A stretch of DNA of 64,000 nucleotides from Endomychus coccineus (lineage: Eukaryota > Arthropoda > Insecta > Coleoptera > Endomychidae): NCBI GenBank assembly GCA_958510875.1, contig OY294067.1, positions 149,246,962 through 149,310,961 of the forward strand. The letters run 5' to 3'. A program made the position numbers and the translations under genes. The notes under the pieces are model-generated. The model was given only the letters and a program-made list of their open reading frames with translations. It made no database searches and was not told the origin of the DNA. This document shows, piece after piece, positions 13,090-23,866 of the stretch; position 1 is the first letter of the stretch, and each line of letters opens with the position of its first letter.

Positions 13090-13740
13090 CTCCATGTGTC
13101 TACCCGATGTACACACGATCCCGAGTGGCTTGCAGAAAGAGCAATTTTAGCGACAAAAAGTGTGGACGTTGACATTTTGAATCTGAAGATACAACAGTTA
13201 TTGCCAGGGGACTTGGTATCATATAAATCTATTGATACAGTTTGCGATGCCACTGAAGCTGTAAATTTTCCAACAGAGTTTTTGAACTCACTGGATTTGC
13301 CAGGCATGCCTTCGCATAACTTACAATTGAAGGTTGGATCTCGGAATATTTTGCTTCGTAATTTGGACCTGCCACGGCTGTGCAACGGTACGCGATTAGT
13401 CATTAAAAGATTAATGAAAAACGTTACCGAAGCCACCATTTTGAATGGCAAGTTTCGAGGTGAAAATATATTAATACCACGAATACATGTTATACCCACA
13501 GATGTGCCAATTAAATTTGAGCGTACTCAATTTCCGATTAGATTGGCATTTGCAATGACTATTAGTAAATTCCAAGGCCATACAGTGTCTGTTTGTGGCT
13601 TACATTTGAGCACACCATGTTTTTCACACGGACAATTATACGTTGCATGCTTTCGAGTGGGTAAACCATCAAGTTTGCTTGTATTAGCTGAAGACAGGCT
13701 AACAAAAAATATTGTTCACGCTGTAGCATTGAGAGAATAA
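13090..13740 (+). pseudogene. Helitron Rep/helicase C-terminal fragment (Pif1-like)
   Basis: An open frame of about 214 codons matches the C-terminus of Helitron-encoded Pif1-family helicases. It has WLAERAILATKSVDVDILN near the start, then LKVGSRNILLRNLD and LCNGTRLVIKRL. The SF1 helicase motif region AFAMTISKFQGHTV follows, then PCFSHGQLYVACFRVGKPSS. It ends in a normal stop. The Rep nuclease and helicase motifs I-III are absent, so it is 5'-truncated and joined directly to the PLE fragment. The open frame suggests the loss was not very ancient. In intact Helitrons this protein unwinds DNA during rolling-circle transposition. Confidence 0.8.
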
Positions 13741-15661
13741 TATTATGTAATGAATTAATGATATAAATAATAATTACTTGAAATACATTATAATAAATTT
13801 AAAAAATTAATGTTTCGTGTTTTGTTATTTTCACATTCCCTCATCGTCCACAGCACTCCATGCCTTTTTCACTCATATACCACATCCTTACACACTTCCA
13901 ATAAGTTAGTTTTTTTTAACTAGAAATTCTCTAGAAATTACTTACATGACAATACAACGTTTGCCGGGAGATAACTATAATATTGATAATACAGGATATG
14001 CTATTGCAAATATCGATCGGCAGGTGTATTTACAAGATTCGAAAATTGATTTCAGTCAATTGAAAGGAGGTATCCAGAATTTTGCAATGACCTATACAAA
14101 ACGGAGGCTTTAAACAATGTTCGTGACGGCCAGAATCAAATGTACTGAAATAAGGTTTCAAATAAATGATAAATGTGCAAAATTATTTGATTGCTCAAGC
14201 AAGCTGCACCTCAGTATGCGCCACTGGAATTTTTCGTATCGTCTGGAACCAAATATACTGAAATATGAAGAGAATGAACAATTCATCCTGATTTCATGAT
14301 TCCGATATACGACGTTTAAAAATTTGTTACATTGGAATAGAAATATTTCAATCATGAACCTGAAAAACTATATACATCAATAATAATTGCAATAGCACAT
14401 TTATAATAAAAAGGTGCAATATCTCTCACGCAATAAAACACTCTCGCAGACCTAATTCAAACGATTTGATAATCGTTCTACACATGCAGGTCGTCAATAT
14501 TGCCTGTGAATATAGCTCGAGCGACCCGGAGTGTTATGAATAATTCATAAATTTCATACGTTTATTTTCTCTACGATTTCCTGGAAAAGTATTTGAAATA
14601 TTAGGGATAATAATGTATATCTAATGTATGAATTACATTCGCCGTAATCGATATAAGACGTGTAATAGAAATTCCATTCCCTAGTTTATTTGGAATGCAT
14701 GCAATAATTTTCTTTCAAACATCCATTTCTGCAATGAATGGTACTACAATTCGACAAAATGATGCCAGCTGAAAAATTTTCAGACAATAATATACGAAGT
14801 TCAACAAAATCCAACTTGCTTTACAGCCAGTGCAACCCCTTTTCTGTCAACCAAAAAATGACGTAACGATGACCTGTTGCCACTTGTCGCAACAGAGATG
14901 CAATCATTATCACTATTTGAATCTGTTGGTTCATTCGAAATTTTATGTAGAAATTTTCCCGACTTTTGTGATGGATGCTGATCCATTATTTCACATCATG
15001 GAAACGGAAACAAGATTGACATCTTGATCTGGATATTCGAGCACCAGTGAAAAACGAAACGATACCATTTCAACTTGGCTCATCACAGTGGTAACCAGAA
15101 CAAATCCTGGTAAGAGTAGATCATTTATCATGACAGGAGCATGGTAAGCTGGGCATCATTTCGATTGATAATACATGGAACCTGAGTCCATCACTACGGC
15201 ATAACTATATTTTTCTTTCGAGTATCAATCTTGAGGATGCACAAGATACATTTTAATTCTGCTCTGGTGCTATCCAATATTCTACAGGTCCAGGTAGCTG
15301 TAGTTCATATATTCAACCTGAGGTTGTCACAAGATTTGACAAGCAAAAAACTTTGTTATCAACCTTCTTATAAAACAATGATAAATGTCGAATGGAGTTC
15401 GCTAGGACTGAAATGATTTAAATTTGAAAGAAGTTGAAACATAGTATTCCTCACCCGATTTAGTTAGTCTGTGAGTGGTGAGTGTGTGAGCGATGAATGT
15501 GTAAGTGTTTGATTGTGTCAGTGTGTGAGTTTGTGAGCGTGTGCACGTGTGAGTGTGTGAGTGTGAATGTGTGAGTGAATGTGTGTCTGTGCGTGGGTCT
15601 CAGTGTGTGTGTTAATTAAGGTATATTATTGGATCATGAGGACAACCTTGCTGTACTGTTT
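13741..15661. other. No gene recognised; contains a GTGAGTGT microsatellite
   Basis: AT-rich sequence with no coherent reading frame. A degenerate GTGTGA/GTGAGTGT tract runs from about 15470 to 15612, just before the LTR element. Confidence 0.5.
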
Positions 15662-16140
15662 TGTAGTATAGAAATCTTCCATTCCCATACCAGATTACCT
15701 GAAATCCCTAAGTTATAGAATTCGACCTTATTTCTATTAAGTAATGTTATTAAGTATATGTTGACATCTCGGAGCTGACCCACAAGCAATATGTTTGATA
15801 TTAATATATTAAACATATTGGCTGGCACAGATACCTTGAAATCTAAGACTAGTTTAACTAGAACAATAACAATACATCACATTAGATTATAATATATATA
15901 CTTAAGTAGAACATTCATACATAATAGATTGTACATTAGTACTTGTACTATTTTTTCGTAGAGCAAGACATTAAGTCGTAATGGCGTCGAGCTCTACCTT
16001 AAGTAAAGTAACTCTCTTCTAAGCGTTGTGGTATCGATCCCCTATGCCTCCACCAGGACCACGGGTCAGTTTAGGGCAAACCGTCCAACATTAAGAACTG
16101 ATCCCCACAGGACGAGCGCAATTAAGACCTCTTCCCCTCA
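15662..16140 (+). repeat. 5' LTR
   Basis: A 479-bp TG...CA repeat with an AT-rich palindrome around AATATGTTTGATATTAATAT. It matches the 3' LTR over its whole length with scattered substitutions and small indels. Confidence 0.75.
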
Positions 16141-16160
16141 TGGCGATCGATGCCATCCCT
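16141..16160 (+). other. Candidate primer-binding site
   Basis: The sequence TGGCGATCGATG starts directly after the 5' LTR. Its first six bases match the TGGCGA start used by some insect Ty3-type elements primed by tRNA-Arg, but pairing beyond that is poor. Confidence 0.35.
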
Positions 16161-18113
16161 TCCTTTAAGGGGAGGCAACTTGTATTGGAGTAGAGATGAA
16201 AAATTCAAGGATGGAATGGTAGAAAATAATTTTTTTTTATGTCCATTCCGCCATACCTCTTAACCACATGGCTATCTCTACCAGTTTTTTTTCTTATGAG
16301 AAATAAAAATAAGAAAACGAACCACAGGCAGGCAGTGATCCTCACATGTAAGAATATGTAGATATGGAAGTGATTCCCACATGGCCGTTCCTATCCACAT
16401 AGCCATATGTGATCCCCACATGGCTATACGTGATTCCACATGGCTTTACAAGGAGACACTATGGATTTGGAAATTGGAAATGGATTTGGAATTGGATTTG
16501 GACAACGGATTTGGAAATTCAAAAATGGAAATTGGAACGTAGACATCGAGGCTGCAAGCGATGGGTTGGGAAAAGAAGAAGAAGTCAACCACTTAGTGTA
16601 GTGCTCCGAAAATGTATTAACCATGTGAGTAATGACGGTTCCAGACAATTTTAGTTTTATTTATTTTTTTTTGTGTGAAATTCAAAATAGTGTATGTTGA
16701 TACGAATTTTGATTTATTGATTTATTAAATTAGAAGTATTGAACAATATTGAAGTTATTTCGTAATATTTAAATTGAATATATTGAATATATTATATTAT
16801 ACTGATTCATAAATTTAACAATATTGAAAAAATATCGAAGTAATTTTAGTAGTATGTAACTTCTAATGCTTAAATTTAATTGAAAATACAGTTTAAATAG
16901 GAAATTACGTTTAAAAGTAAAATATATTAAGATATTGGAACAGTAAGAATAAAATATTCAACAAATAATCACATTATTAAAGAGATAATTATTTAAGTAC
17001 AGAAATATTATCAAATTTTTTAAATTAATTGGAATTAATTAGAAATTATATTTAAAATATCAAATATTAAGATATTGGAATAGTAGTAAGAATAGCGTAA
17101 AGTATTCATCAAATAATCAAAGTTATGTATATAATCATATAAATATTGTTTGAAAATTAGTTAAAACAAATTATATTGCCAGGGAAAATTATCGCACAAA
17201 AAATCATTAAGTAAGTGTTAGACCAATAATGATGTGGCTAACATATGGTTATTCCGGAACGGAAACCGTTTATTATTATTATATTATAGCATTGATTATG
17301 CAGAATTTTTTTGAATATGGTTATAAGGATAGGGCAGTAAAGTTAGATTATTTTATTTTTGAAGTTGGGAATATTATTTAGAAATGCGATTTGCGTACAT
17401 TGAAATAACTTAATTTAATCATAATCATAATATAAAGAATTGCAACAAAGCATATTTCATTCATGTTATATAGTAAACATAGTACCAAAAATTTGAATCA
17501 GCAAAATAACTGCGAGCGAATAGTTCATTCGATATTTCAAGGGAAATCCAGTGCCTATAGGAATGATCACCTGGTACGTCACGGAACAATTGAAATATAT
17601 TGCTATGCTGAATCAATTACATATATATGTGATAAAAGAAAGGAAATGGGATGTAAGAAGATGAATTGTAGTATTGGAGTATATACAGAAGAGTATATCA
17701 AGGTGAAATGGAGATAAATTGTAACAGGCGTAAGTCTGTAGCTTTGATCCGCATATGACTTAGGTACGTTGTGAAAAAGTATGACAGCAGTAATATGAGT
17801 TGCAAATGATTTTTTATTTACATAATACCACACTTTCGATCGGCATTGTACCTAAGGGCATTGTTGAGAAATGTAGTCAATTTGTGTGAAAATTTCATTA
17901 TTGCTGAAATAGGCATAATGATGAATTCCAAGGATAAGGAATTGATGAACGCTTCGAAGAAAAAAAAAAGGAAATTAAATCCGCCGGTATTAAAATAGGA
18001 TTGAGATTAAATGTTATACCAGACGTATAAACATAATATATAATGTATAATGATAAAGAATGTAGTAAATAAAAGAAAACATGAAGACGGTATAAAAATA
18101 ACATATGTTTCTA
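16161..18113. other. Internal region of the LTR element, non-coding
   Basis: AT-rich, with a TTGGAAATTGGAAATGG-type degenerate repeat near 16460-16540. Reading frames are short and show no gag, protease or RT motifs. Confidence 0.55.
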
Positions 18114-18141
18114 TATACAGGGTGTCCTCGAACTGCGTGGC

Positions 18142-20356
18142 TTTTAATTCTTTTCATAGAAATTGTTTGAACCTGTGCATTAAAGAAGCATGTGCAATTG
18201 TAGCTGAGGTTGAAAACAAAATCAAACTGGTTAAACAAACCTGTCATCAAAATTTTGATAGCAACTTTATCTCGCAATTTTTTCAAATTCAGCATAACAA
18301 TTTCGAAAAAAATTTCAACAAAATCAAAGCCATTCAATCTAAAAAGATAAATAATTTAATGAAAGGCGTAACTTATGAAAAAAAGAATATCAATCAACAA
18401 TGGTTGAAAAATCTAACGGACATAAGAAATCCGGATGAGGTTCAGCACACGTTAAGTTTAGGTCCGAAATTTGAATTGCCTAATAACAATAAAAAACTGC
18501 CTATCGATAATATTATTGCAAATTCAAAATGCGGAATTAGGAATAAAAATGTAGAAGAGAAAAACGAAATTAGAAACACAGTTTGTAACATCTTGACAAA
18601 CAAAAAGAACAAACAGCAGGCAGAGGTAGGGATTGCAAACAATCGTTTCAACTATCATACAAAAATAACAAAAGATTTCTTAGATGCTAACCCGCAAATA
18701 TTAGTTTTGAACGCGGATAAATGTAATAAAACCGTCATAATGCATAGAAATGACTATGAAAACAAAATAGGAAACGTTTTAAATGATGAAACAACTTATA
18801 AAAAATTAAAATCTGATCCTACTTCATCAGTACAAAACAACATGAATAAATTGATAAATAAATGGCATAAGAATAAGATAATCCCTATTGAATTAAAAAA
18901 TAAATTAATTTGCCATAATGGGCTAGCACCTTATATCTATGGGCTTCCCAGACTACATAAAAATGATATACCTCTAAGACCCATTGTTAGTAATATTGGA
19001 GCGCCTACTTACAATTTATCAGAATTTCTATCAAAATCTATCAATAATATAATAGGAAAAAATTAATTCTATGTAAAAGATTCATGGCACTTTAATGAAT
19101 TTATAAAAAATCAATCCGTACCCGTAAACCATCAACTGATTTCCTTGGATGTTGTTTCTTTATTTACAAATATACCTGTTGTTTTGGCATTGAATAGCAT
19201 CGAAAAACGTTGGGCAGAGATTAAAAACCACACACATCTAGATCAATCGGAATTTATAAATGCTGTAAAATTTTGTTTAGAATGCACATACTTTCAGTAT
19301 GGTGAGCAATTTTTTGGACAAATATTCGGCACAGCAATGGGATCTCCTATTTCAGCTACCATTGCTAACCTCGTTATGGAGTGCCTAGAGGAATCTGTTA
19401 TGAGTTCATTAGATTTTCGGCCTGTATTCTTTAAACGGTATGTAGATGATTGCCTTATGTGTGTTCCCAACGATAAAATTCAATATGTAATTGATAAATT
19501 CAACAATTTCCACTGTAAACTTCAATTCACTTGTGAAATAGAATCAAACAATAACATAAATTTCCTAGATGTGAACATTAGGCATGATGCAGATGGAAAA
19601 ATAAAAACCTCTTGGTTTACTAAAGAAGTATGGTCTCAACGTTATCTTCACTTCAATTCCGTTGCACCAGCTTGTTATAAAAAAAGTGTCATAAACAGCC
19701 TTACAGATCGCGCGATAAAATTGTCCCACGTAGATGACTGCCCCAAAAATTTAAAAATTGTTCGTAATACACTAGAATTGAATGGCTACCCAAAAACTTT
19801 TTTCAATCCTATCATTAAAGAAAGAATAAACAAAATCTATAATGGTTCGTCGTATAAAAGTAACATAAAAGGTAATACAGACAATTTTATAACTCTACCT
19901 CACATTCACGAGACCTCAGAAAAAATCAAAAAAGGTTTGAAAAAGTATGATATAAATGTTGCGCATAAACCTACTAGCTGTGTTGGGAAATATTTCTCAA
20001 ATCTAAAACCTTTAATACCCAAAGATAAACAAACCCACACAGTATATAAATTGAATTGTTTAGATTGTGATGGAACCTATACTGGAATCTCTAAGCAATA
20101 TTTACAAAAAGGAATGTACGGCCATAAATATAGCACAAGAAATAACAACTTAGAAAATTCCACCGCCCTTGCTAAGCATTGCTTTGATTATAACCATCAA
20201 TTTGATTACAAAAATGTTAATATCTTAACTAAGGAAACCAATTATCATAAAAGATCTATCCTGGAGATGATTCACATAAAAGAGTACCCCAAATCTGTAA
20301 ATCATAGGGTTGACACACAAAATCTAAGTCATATTTATACTAATTTGATTAAATAA
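18142..20356 (+). pseudogene. PLE reverse transcriptase / GIY-YIG endonuclease, one in-frame stop
   Basis: One frame runs through the region, interrupted only by TAA at 19064-19066. RT motifs in order: YIYGLPRLHKNDIPLRPIVS; motif A DVVSLFTNIP with the first catalytic Asp; motif B GTAMGSPISATIANL; motif C FKRYVDDC with the YVDD pair; then NFLDVNI. The C-terminal third has HTVYKLNCLDCDGTYTGIS, a degenerate GIY-YIG nuclease, and HKYSTRNNN. The ATG at 18050 upstream is not a true start. It lies in the LTR element and its first 30 codons read through the mariner terminus. In intact PLEs the protein performs target-primed reverse transcription. Confidence 0.8.
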
Positions 20357-20759
20357 TCTCTTGCAAATTCTTACATACGTCTTTATAATTGTTGAAAATG
20401 TTTTGAGGAAGAATTCGTTATTCTAATTTTCCAGTACAGGTCTGAAACCGTTCTTAAGTACCTACTCATAAATCCTACACATCTGGTTTCGAAAGTAGAT
20501 ACTTGACAAATAACTTCGTTCTTCTCAGTTAATGTGAGAATACCAATCAATATGCACTCATATATTTTAATAATATTACTGAATAGCGGATTCTTACTAC
20601 AACAAATTTTTTTATACTTTGATACTGACGATACAATTTCGATTATTCGTAGTTCTGTTCGTTTCGACGGCGTGGGCTCTTTTTATTGAAGTTAAATTGT
20701 GCGATTTGGACGCTTGTGCTATAATAAGTTCTAGTGAACCTCCTTTTTAGACATAGTGA

Positions 20760-20801
20760 GTCTTCTGATGATGGTCGTGAGACCGAAACGTACGTAAAGA
20801 C
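20760..20801 (+). ncRNA. Hammerhead-type ribozyme motif of the PLE
   Basis: Stem I 5' strand GTCTT (20760-20764) is followed by core CTGATGA (20765-20771). Stem II is GGTC/GACC closed by a GTGA tetraloop. GAAA (20785-20788) starts a self-complementary stem III, ACGTACGT, and predicted cleavage is after A20796. AAGAC (20797-20801) then pairs exactly with stem I. A self-complementary stem III is typical of minimal PLE hammerheads that work as dimers. One extra U lies between the core and stem II, as in the palindrome copies. Confidence 0.65.
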
Positions 20802-20859
20802 GAATATTTAAAACAAAGTGTTAATGTGACCTATTTCCCGAGAATTTTTATGTATAACT

Positions 20860-21430
20860 AAAATAAAACCGAAGATTCTTTGATTCGGAAAAAATTTGAT
20901 GAGCCTTTTTACTCTTGCCTCAAGTGTCTTGTTTAGCCGGTAGAGGGCTTCAAAGTTGCAAGAATAATTTAGTTTTTTGGTATAACTTGAGAACGTGATC
21001 AAGGACTTCCACAATATTTGGCAGGTGAGTTACTGTCAATAATAGCCGTTTTTGAGAGCGGAGCATAGAGCCTCAGAGACCATAGAAATGGCTCAAATTC
21101 GAGGATGTAACGGGAAAAGTGTCCAGATTTTTTTTGTGGTCGATGTAATTCACTCTATATCATTTATGTAGATAGCTTATCTAATTTGAAAACTTTTCGT
21201 ACTCCTAGAAAATTTTGATAAAATCAACGGATTAGCTTGAAAAGAATAATTCTCGAGTCTCTGAAGTTTTGGCTTACTAATTTTACTAGATTAAAATACC
21301 TTAGTTGCCTTTGCTTTTCTAATGTCATTTCGGCATTTGGAGAATTTATTCTGTAAACTGTCAGTTTTTATTCTGCTTTCCGTAAAAATTTTATAAAATT
21401 ATGGCTCAAAATTACACTAACACTGAAATG
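20860..21430. repeat. Left TIR of the Tc1/mariner element (inner part)
   Basis: Inverted match to 22590-23140, for example CCGAAGATTCTTTGATTCG at 20869 against its complement near 23105. It even includes a copy of the transposase start (ATGGCTCAAAATT near 21401), so the TIR reaches into the coding start. Confidence 0.75.
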
Positions 21431-21670
21431 GTTAATATCTCGGTAAAACACGAATAATAAAAACAATAGAAATGGGGAAACGATGTGATTATTTAGGAAA
21501 AACAAATGCTAAATTAAAAGAAACAACAAAACTTTTTGGGAAATCGCTAAGGCATCAATTGTTCGAAATGTTGCCCATTTTCCTGAATACACAAATTAAT
21601 TCGTTTCAAGAAATTGGATTGAACTCTGGCTAGTACTTCAGGATCATTCTTCAATAAATCCGCTTCATGA

Positions 21671-22589
21671 TTAATTCGTTGCAAACAATTCCTCTCGTGT
21701 TTTTACTGGAGCTGCATAAACTTTCGACTTCAAAGCGCCCCATAGAAAGAAGTCGCAGGGCGTCAAATCAGGGGAGCGGGCCGGCCAGTTCACTGGTGCA
21801 TCGTGTCCTCTACCTATCCAGCGATCTGGATATTTCGCATTCAAATGTCGCCTCACAGCTAATGTGAAATGAGGAGGTGCACCATCATGGATAAACCAGG
21901 TCACGACGAATGTGAAAGGGCAAGTCTTCCAACAGTTCAAGTAGCCTTTGTTCCAAAAAGTTCAAGTAGTTCTCCCCGTTCAATCGATCGGGTATAACGG
22001 TAGGGCCAATAATAGAGTTATCCACAATTCCAACCCAAACATTGATTTTAGTTTGATTCTGAAAACATGTAACTTCCGTTTCATGAGAATTTTCATCAGC
22101 ATAAAAATGTTCATTATGGAGGTTAAAAAGACCACATCTCGTGAAAGTATCTTCGTCCGTGAACAGAATTCTTCTACAAAAATTGAGGTTTGCGTTTTGT
22201 CTTTGGACAATAAGCCGACAGAAATCTAGCCGATGACCTGGATCCATGGGCAATAAGTCTTGAACTGTTTTAATATGATAGGGATACAACAGTTCTTGTT
22301 TCAGTACATTATGAACTAATAATTTTGAGGCTCCAATACGAAGTCCCAAACGTAGTGTGCTTATCCCAGGTTCAGTTTCAACCGCTTCCAGTATCGCTTC
22401 TTCGAGCTCTAACGTCCTTCTTGTCCGTCTGCGTCCAGTTTCTCTGCGATTTGCTTCAAATTTACCAGTTTCGCGAAGGTTTGCCGATTTGGAATTCTGC
22501 GATGCGAATATCTTTCCCTTCTCCGGCCATTGCAACGACAAAGTCCATAACATATCAACCTTTTCAGTGTTAGTGAAATTTTGAGCCAT
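21671..22589 (-). pseudogene. Tc1/mariner transposase (DUF4817-type), frameshifted
   Basis: The ATG at 22589 opens a frame with FTNTEKVDMLW (N-terminal helix-turn-helix region). A second HTH segment follows, then the first catalytic Asp in ILFTDEDTF and later INVWVGIVDNSIIGP. Near 21890 the frame shifts by one. The remainder is in another frame: WFIHDGAPPHF (second Asp) and WPARSPDLTPCDFFLWGALK (third Asp). About 43 residues separate the last two Asp, close to the DD41D subgroup rather than DD34D mariner. In active elements this enzyme cuts at the TIRs and inserts at TA. The frameshift makes this copy inactive. Confidence 0.8.
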
Positions 22590-23157
22590 AATTTTATAAA
22601 ATTTTTACGGAAAGCAAAGTAAAAACTGACAGTTTTGAGAATAAATTCTTCAAATGCCAACATGACATAAGGAAAGCAAAGGCAACTAAGGTATTTTAAT
22701 CAAGTAAAATTGGTAAGCCAAAATTGCAGAGACTCGAAAATTAATTTTTTCAAGCTAATCCGTTGATTTTATCGAAATTTTCTAGGAGTAAGAAAAGTTT
22801 TCGAATCAGATAGGCTATCTACATAAAACATATCGAGTGAATTACATTGACCACAAAAAGTTCTGGACACTTTTCCCCTTAGATCCTCAAGTTTGAGCCA
22901 TTTCTATGGTCTCTAAGGCTCTGTGCTCCACTCTCAAAAATGGCCATTATTGACAGTAACTTACCTGCTAAATATTGTGAAAGTTCTTCATCAAGTTCTC
23001 AAGTTATACCGAAAAAACAAAATTATTTTTGCAATTTTGAAGCCCTCTACCGGGTAAACAAGACACTTGAGGCAAAAGTAAAAATGCTCATCAACTTTTT
23101 TTCGAATCAAAGAATCTTCGGCTTTGTTTTGGCCACGCAGTTCGAGGACACCCTGCA
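22590..23157. repeat. Right TIR of the Tc1/mariner element
   Basis: Uninterrupted inverted counterpart of the split left TIR. It ends CGAGGACACCCTGCA next to a TA dinucleotide. Confidence 0.75.
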
Positions 23158-23378
23158 TATATAAGTAAGTGCATAAAATCATTTCAGGCAAAAAGCCGTA
23201 AAACTGAAAAGTATGCGCAAATCCCACAGTATAATAATAATATGTATGACCATCAATTAGGAACAGAGTTTGTAAAGGAAATATTGTATCTATGTTTGTA
23301 AAATAAAAATAAAGTACGTCAAGAGGGAAAAAAATGTTAATCTGTCAATTGAACATTTTCTTAAACCGCTTTGGGAGG

Positions 23379-23862
23379 TGTAGTATAGGAATCTTCCATT
23401 CCTATACGAGATTACCTAAAATCCCTAAGTTATAGTATTCGACCTTATTTCTATTAAGTATTGTTATTAAGTATATGTTTACATTTCGGAGCTGACCCAC
23501 AAGCAATATGTTTAATATATATATATTAAACATATTGGCTGGCACTGATACCTTGAAATCTTAGACTAGTTTAACTAGAACAATAACATCACAGTAAATT
23601 ATAATATATATATACTTAAATAGAACATTCATACATTCATTCATAATAGATTGTACATTAGTACTTGTACTATTATTTCGTAGAGCAAGAAATTAAGTCG
23701 TAATGGCGTCGAGCTCTACCTTAAGTAAAGTAAGTCTCTTCTAAGTGTTGTGGTTTCGATCTCCTATGCCTCCACCAGGACCACGGGTCAGTTCAGGGCA
23801 AACCGCCCAATATTAAGAACTGATCCCCACAGGACGAGCGCAATTAAGACCTCTTCCCCACA
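23379..23862 (+). repeat. 3' LTR
   Basis: 484-bp partner of the 5' LTR, beginning TGTAGTATAG after a purine-rich GGGAGG and ending CCCCACA before the GTTT target duplicate. Confidence 0.75.
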
Positions 23863-23866
23863 GTTT

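Larger units (their letters stand above)
18142..20859 (+). mobile_element. Penelope-like element inserted in the mariner TIR
   Basis: The insertion is bounded by the two halves of the split mariner TIR. It holds a reverse-transcriptase plus GIY-YIG reading frame and a terminal region with a hammerhead-type motif at 20760-20801. Its 5' terminal repeat is missing, so it is probably 5'-truncated. It inserted after the mariner element, which itself inserted after the LTR element. Confidence 0.8.
18116..23157 (-). mobile_element. Tc1/mariner element with long TIRs, interrupted by a PLE
   Basis: The outermost ends (TACAGGGTGTCCTCG at 18116 and its complement ending at 23157) are inverted and flanked by TA (18114-18115, 23158-23159), the Tc1/mariner target. 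The left TIR is cut after base 18141 and resumes at about 20860. The gap is a complete PLE insertion. The resumed left arm (20860-21430) and right arm (22590-23157) are inverted copies with moderate divergence, giving TIRs of about 590 bp. The transposase lies between them on the minus strand. Confidence 0.8.
15662..23862. mobile_element. Non-autonomous LTR retrotransposon with nested insertions
   Basis: Two near-identical direct repeats begin TG and end CA (15662-16140 and 23379-23862). They are flanked outside by the same 4 bp, GTTT (15658-15661 and 23863-23866), a target-site duplication. A TGGCGA primer-site-like sequence follows the first repeat, and a purine run (GGGAGG) precedes the second. 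The original internal part (16141-18113 and 23160-23378) is only about 2.2 kb and has no gag or pol, so this is a LARD/TRIM-like element. The rest of the interior is a Tc1/mariner element that itself contains a PLE. Confidence 0.75.

Noticed and set aside
13083..13499. 138-codon minus-strand ORF
   Set aside because: Antisense of the Helitron helicase fragment, which has clear family motifs.
18050..18141. ATG at 18050 as start of the PLE protein
   Set aside because: These codons lie in the LTR element and the mariner terminus; the PLE begins only after 18141.
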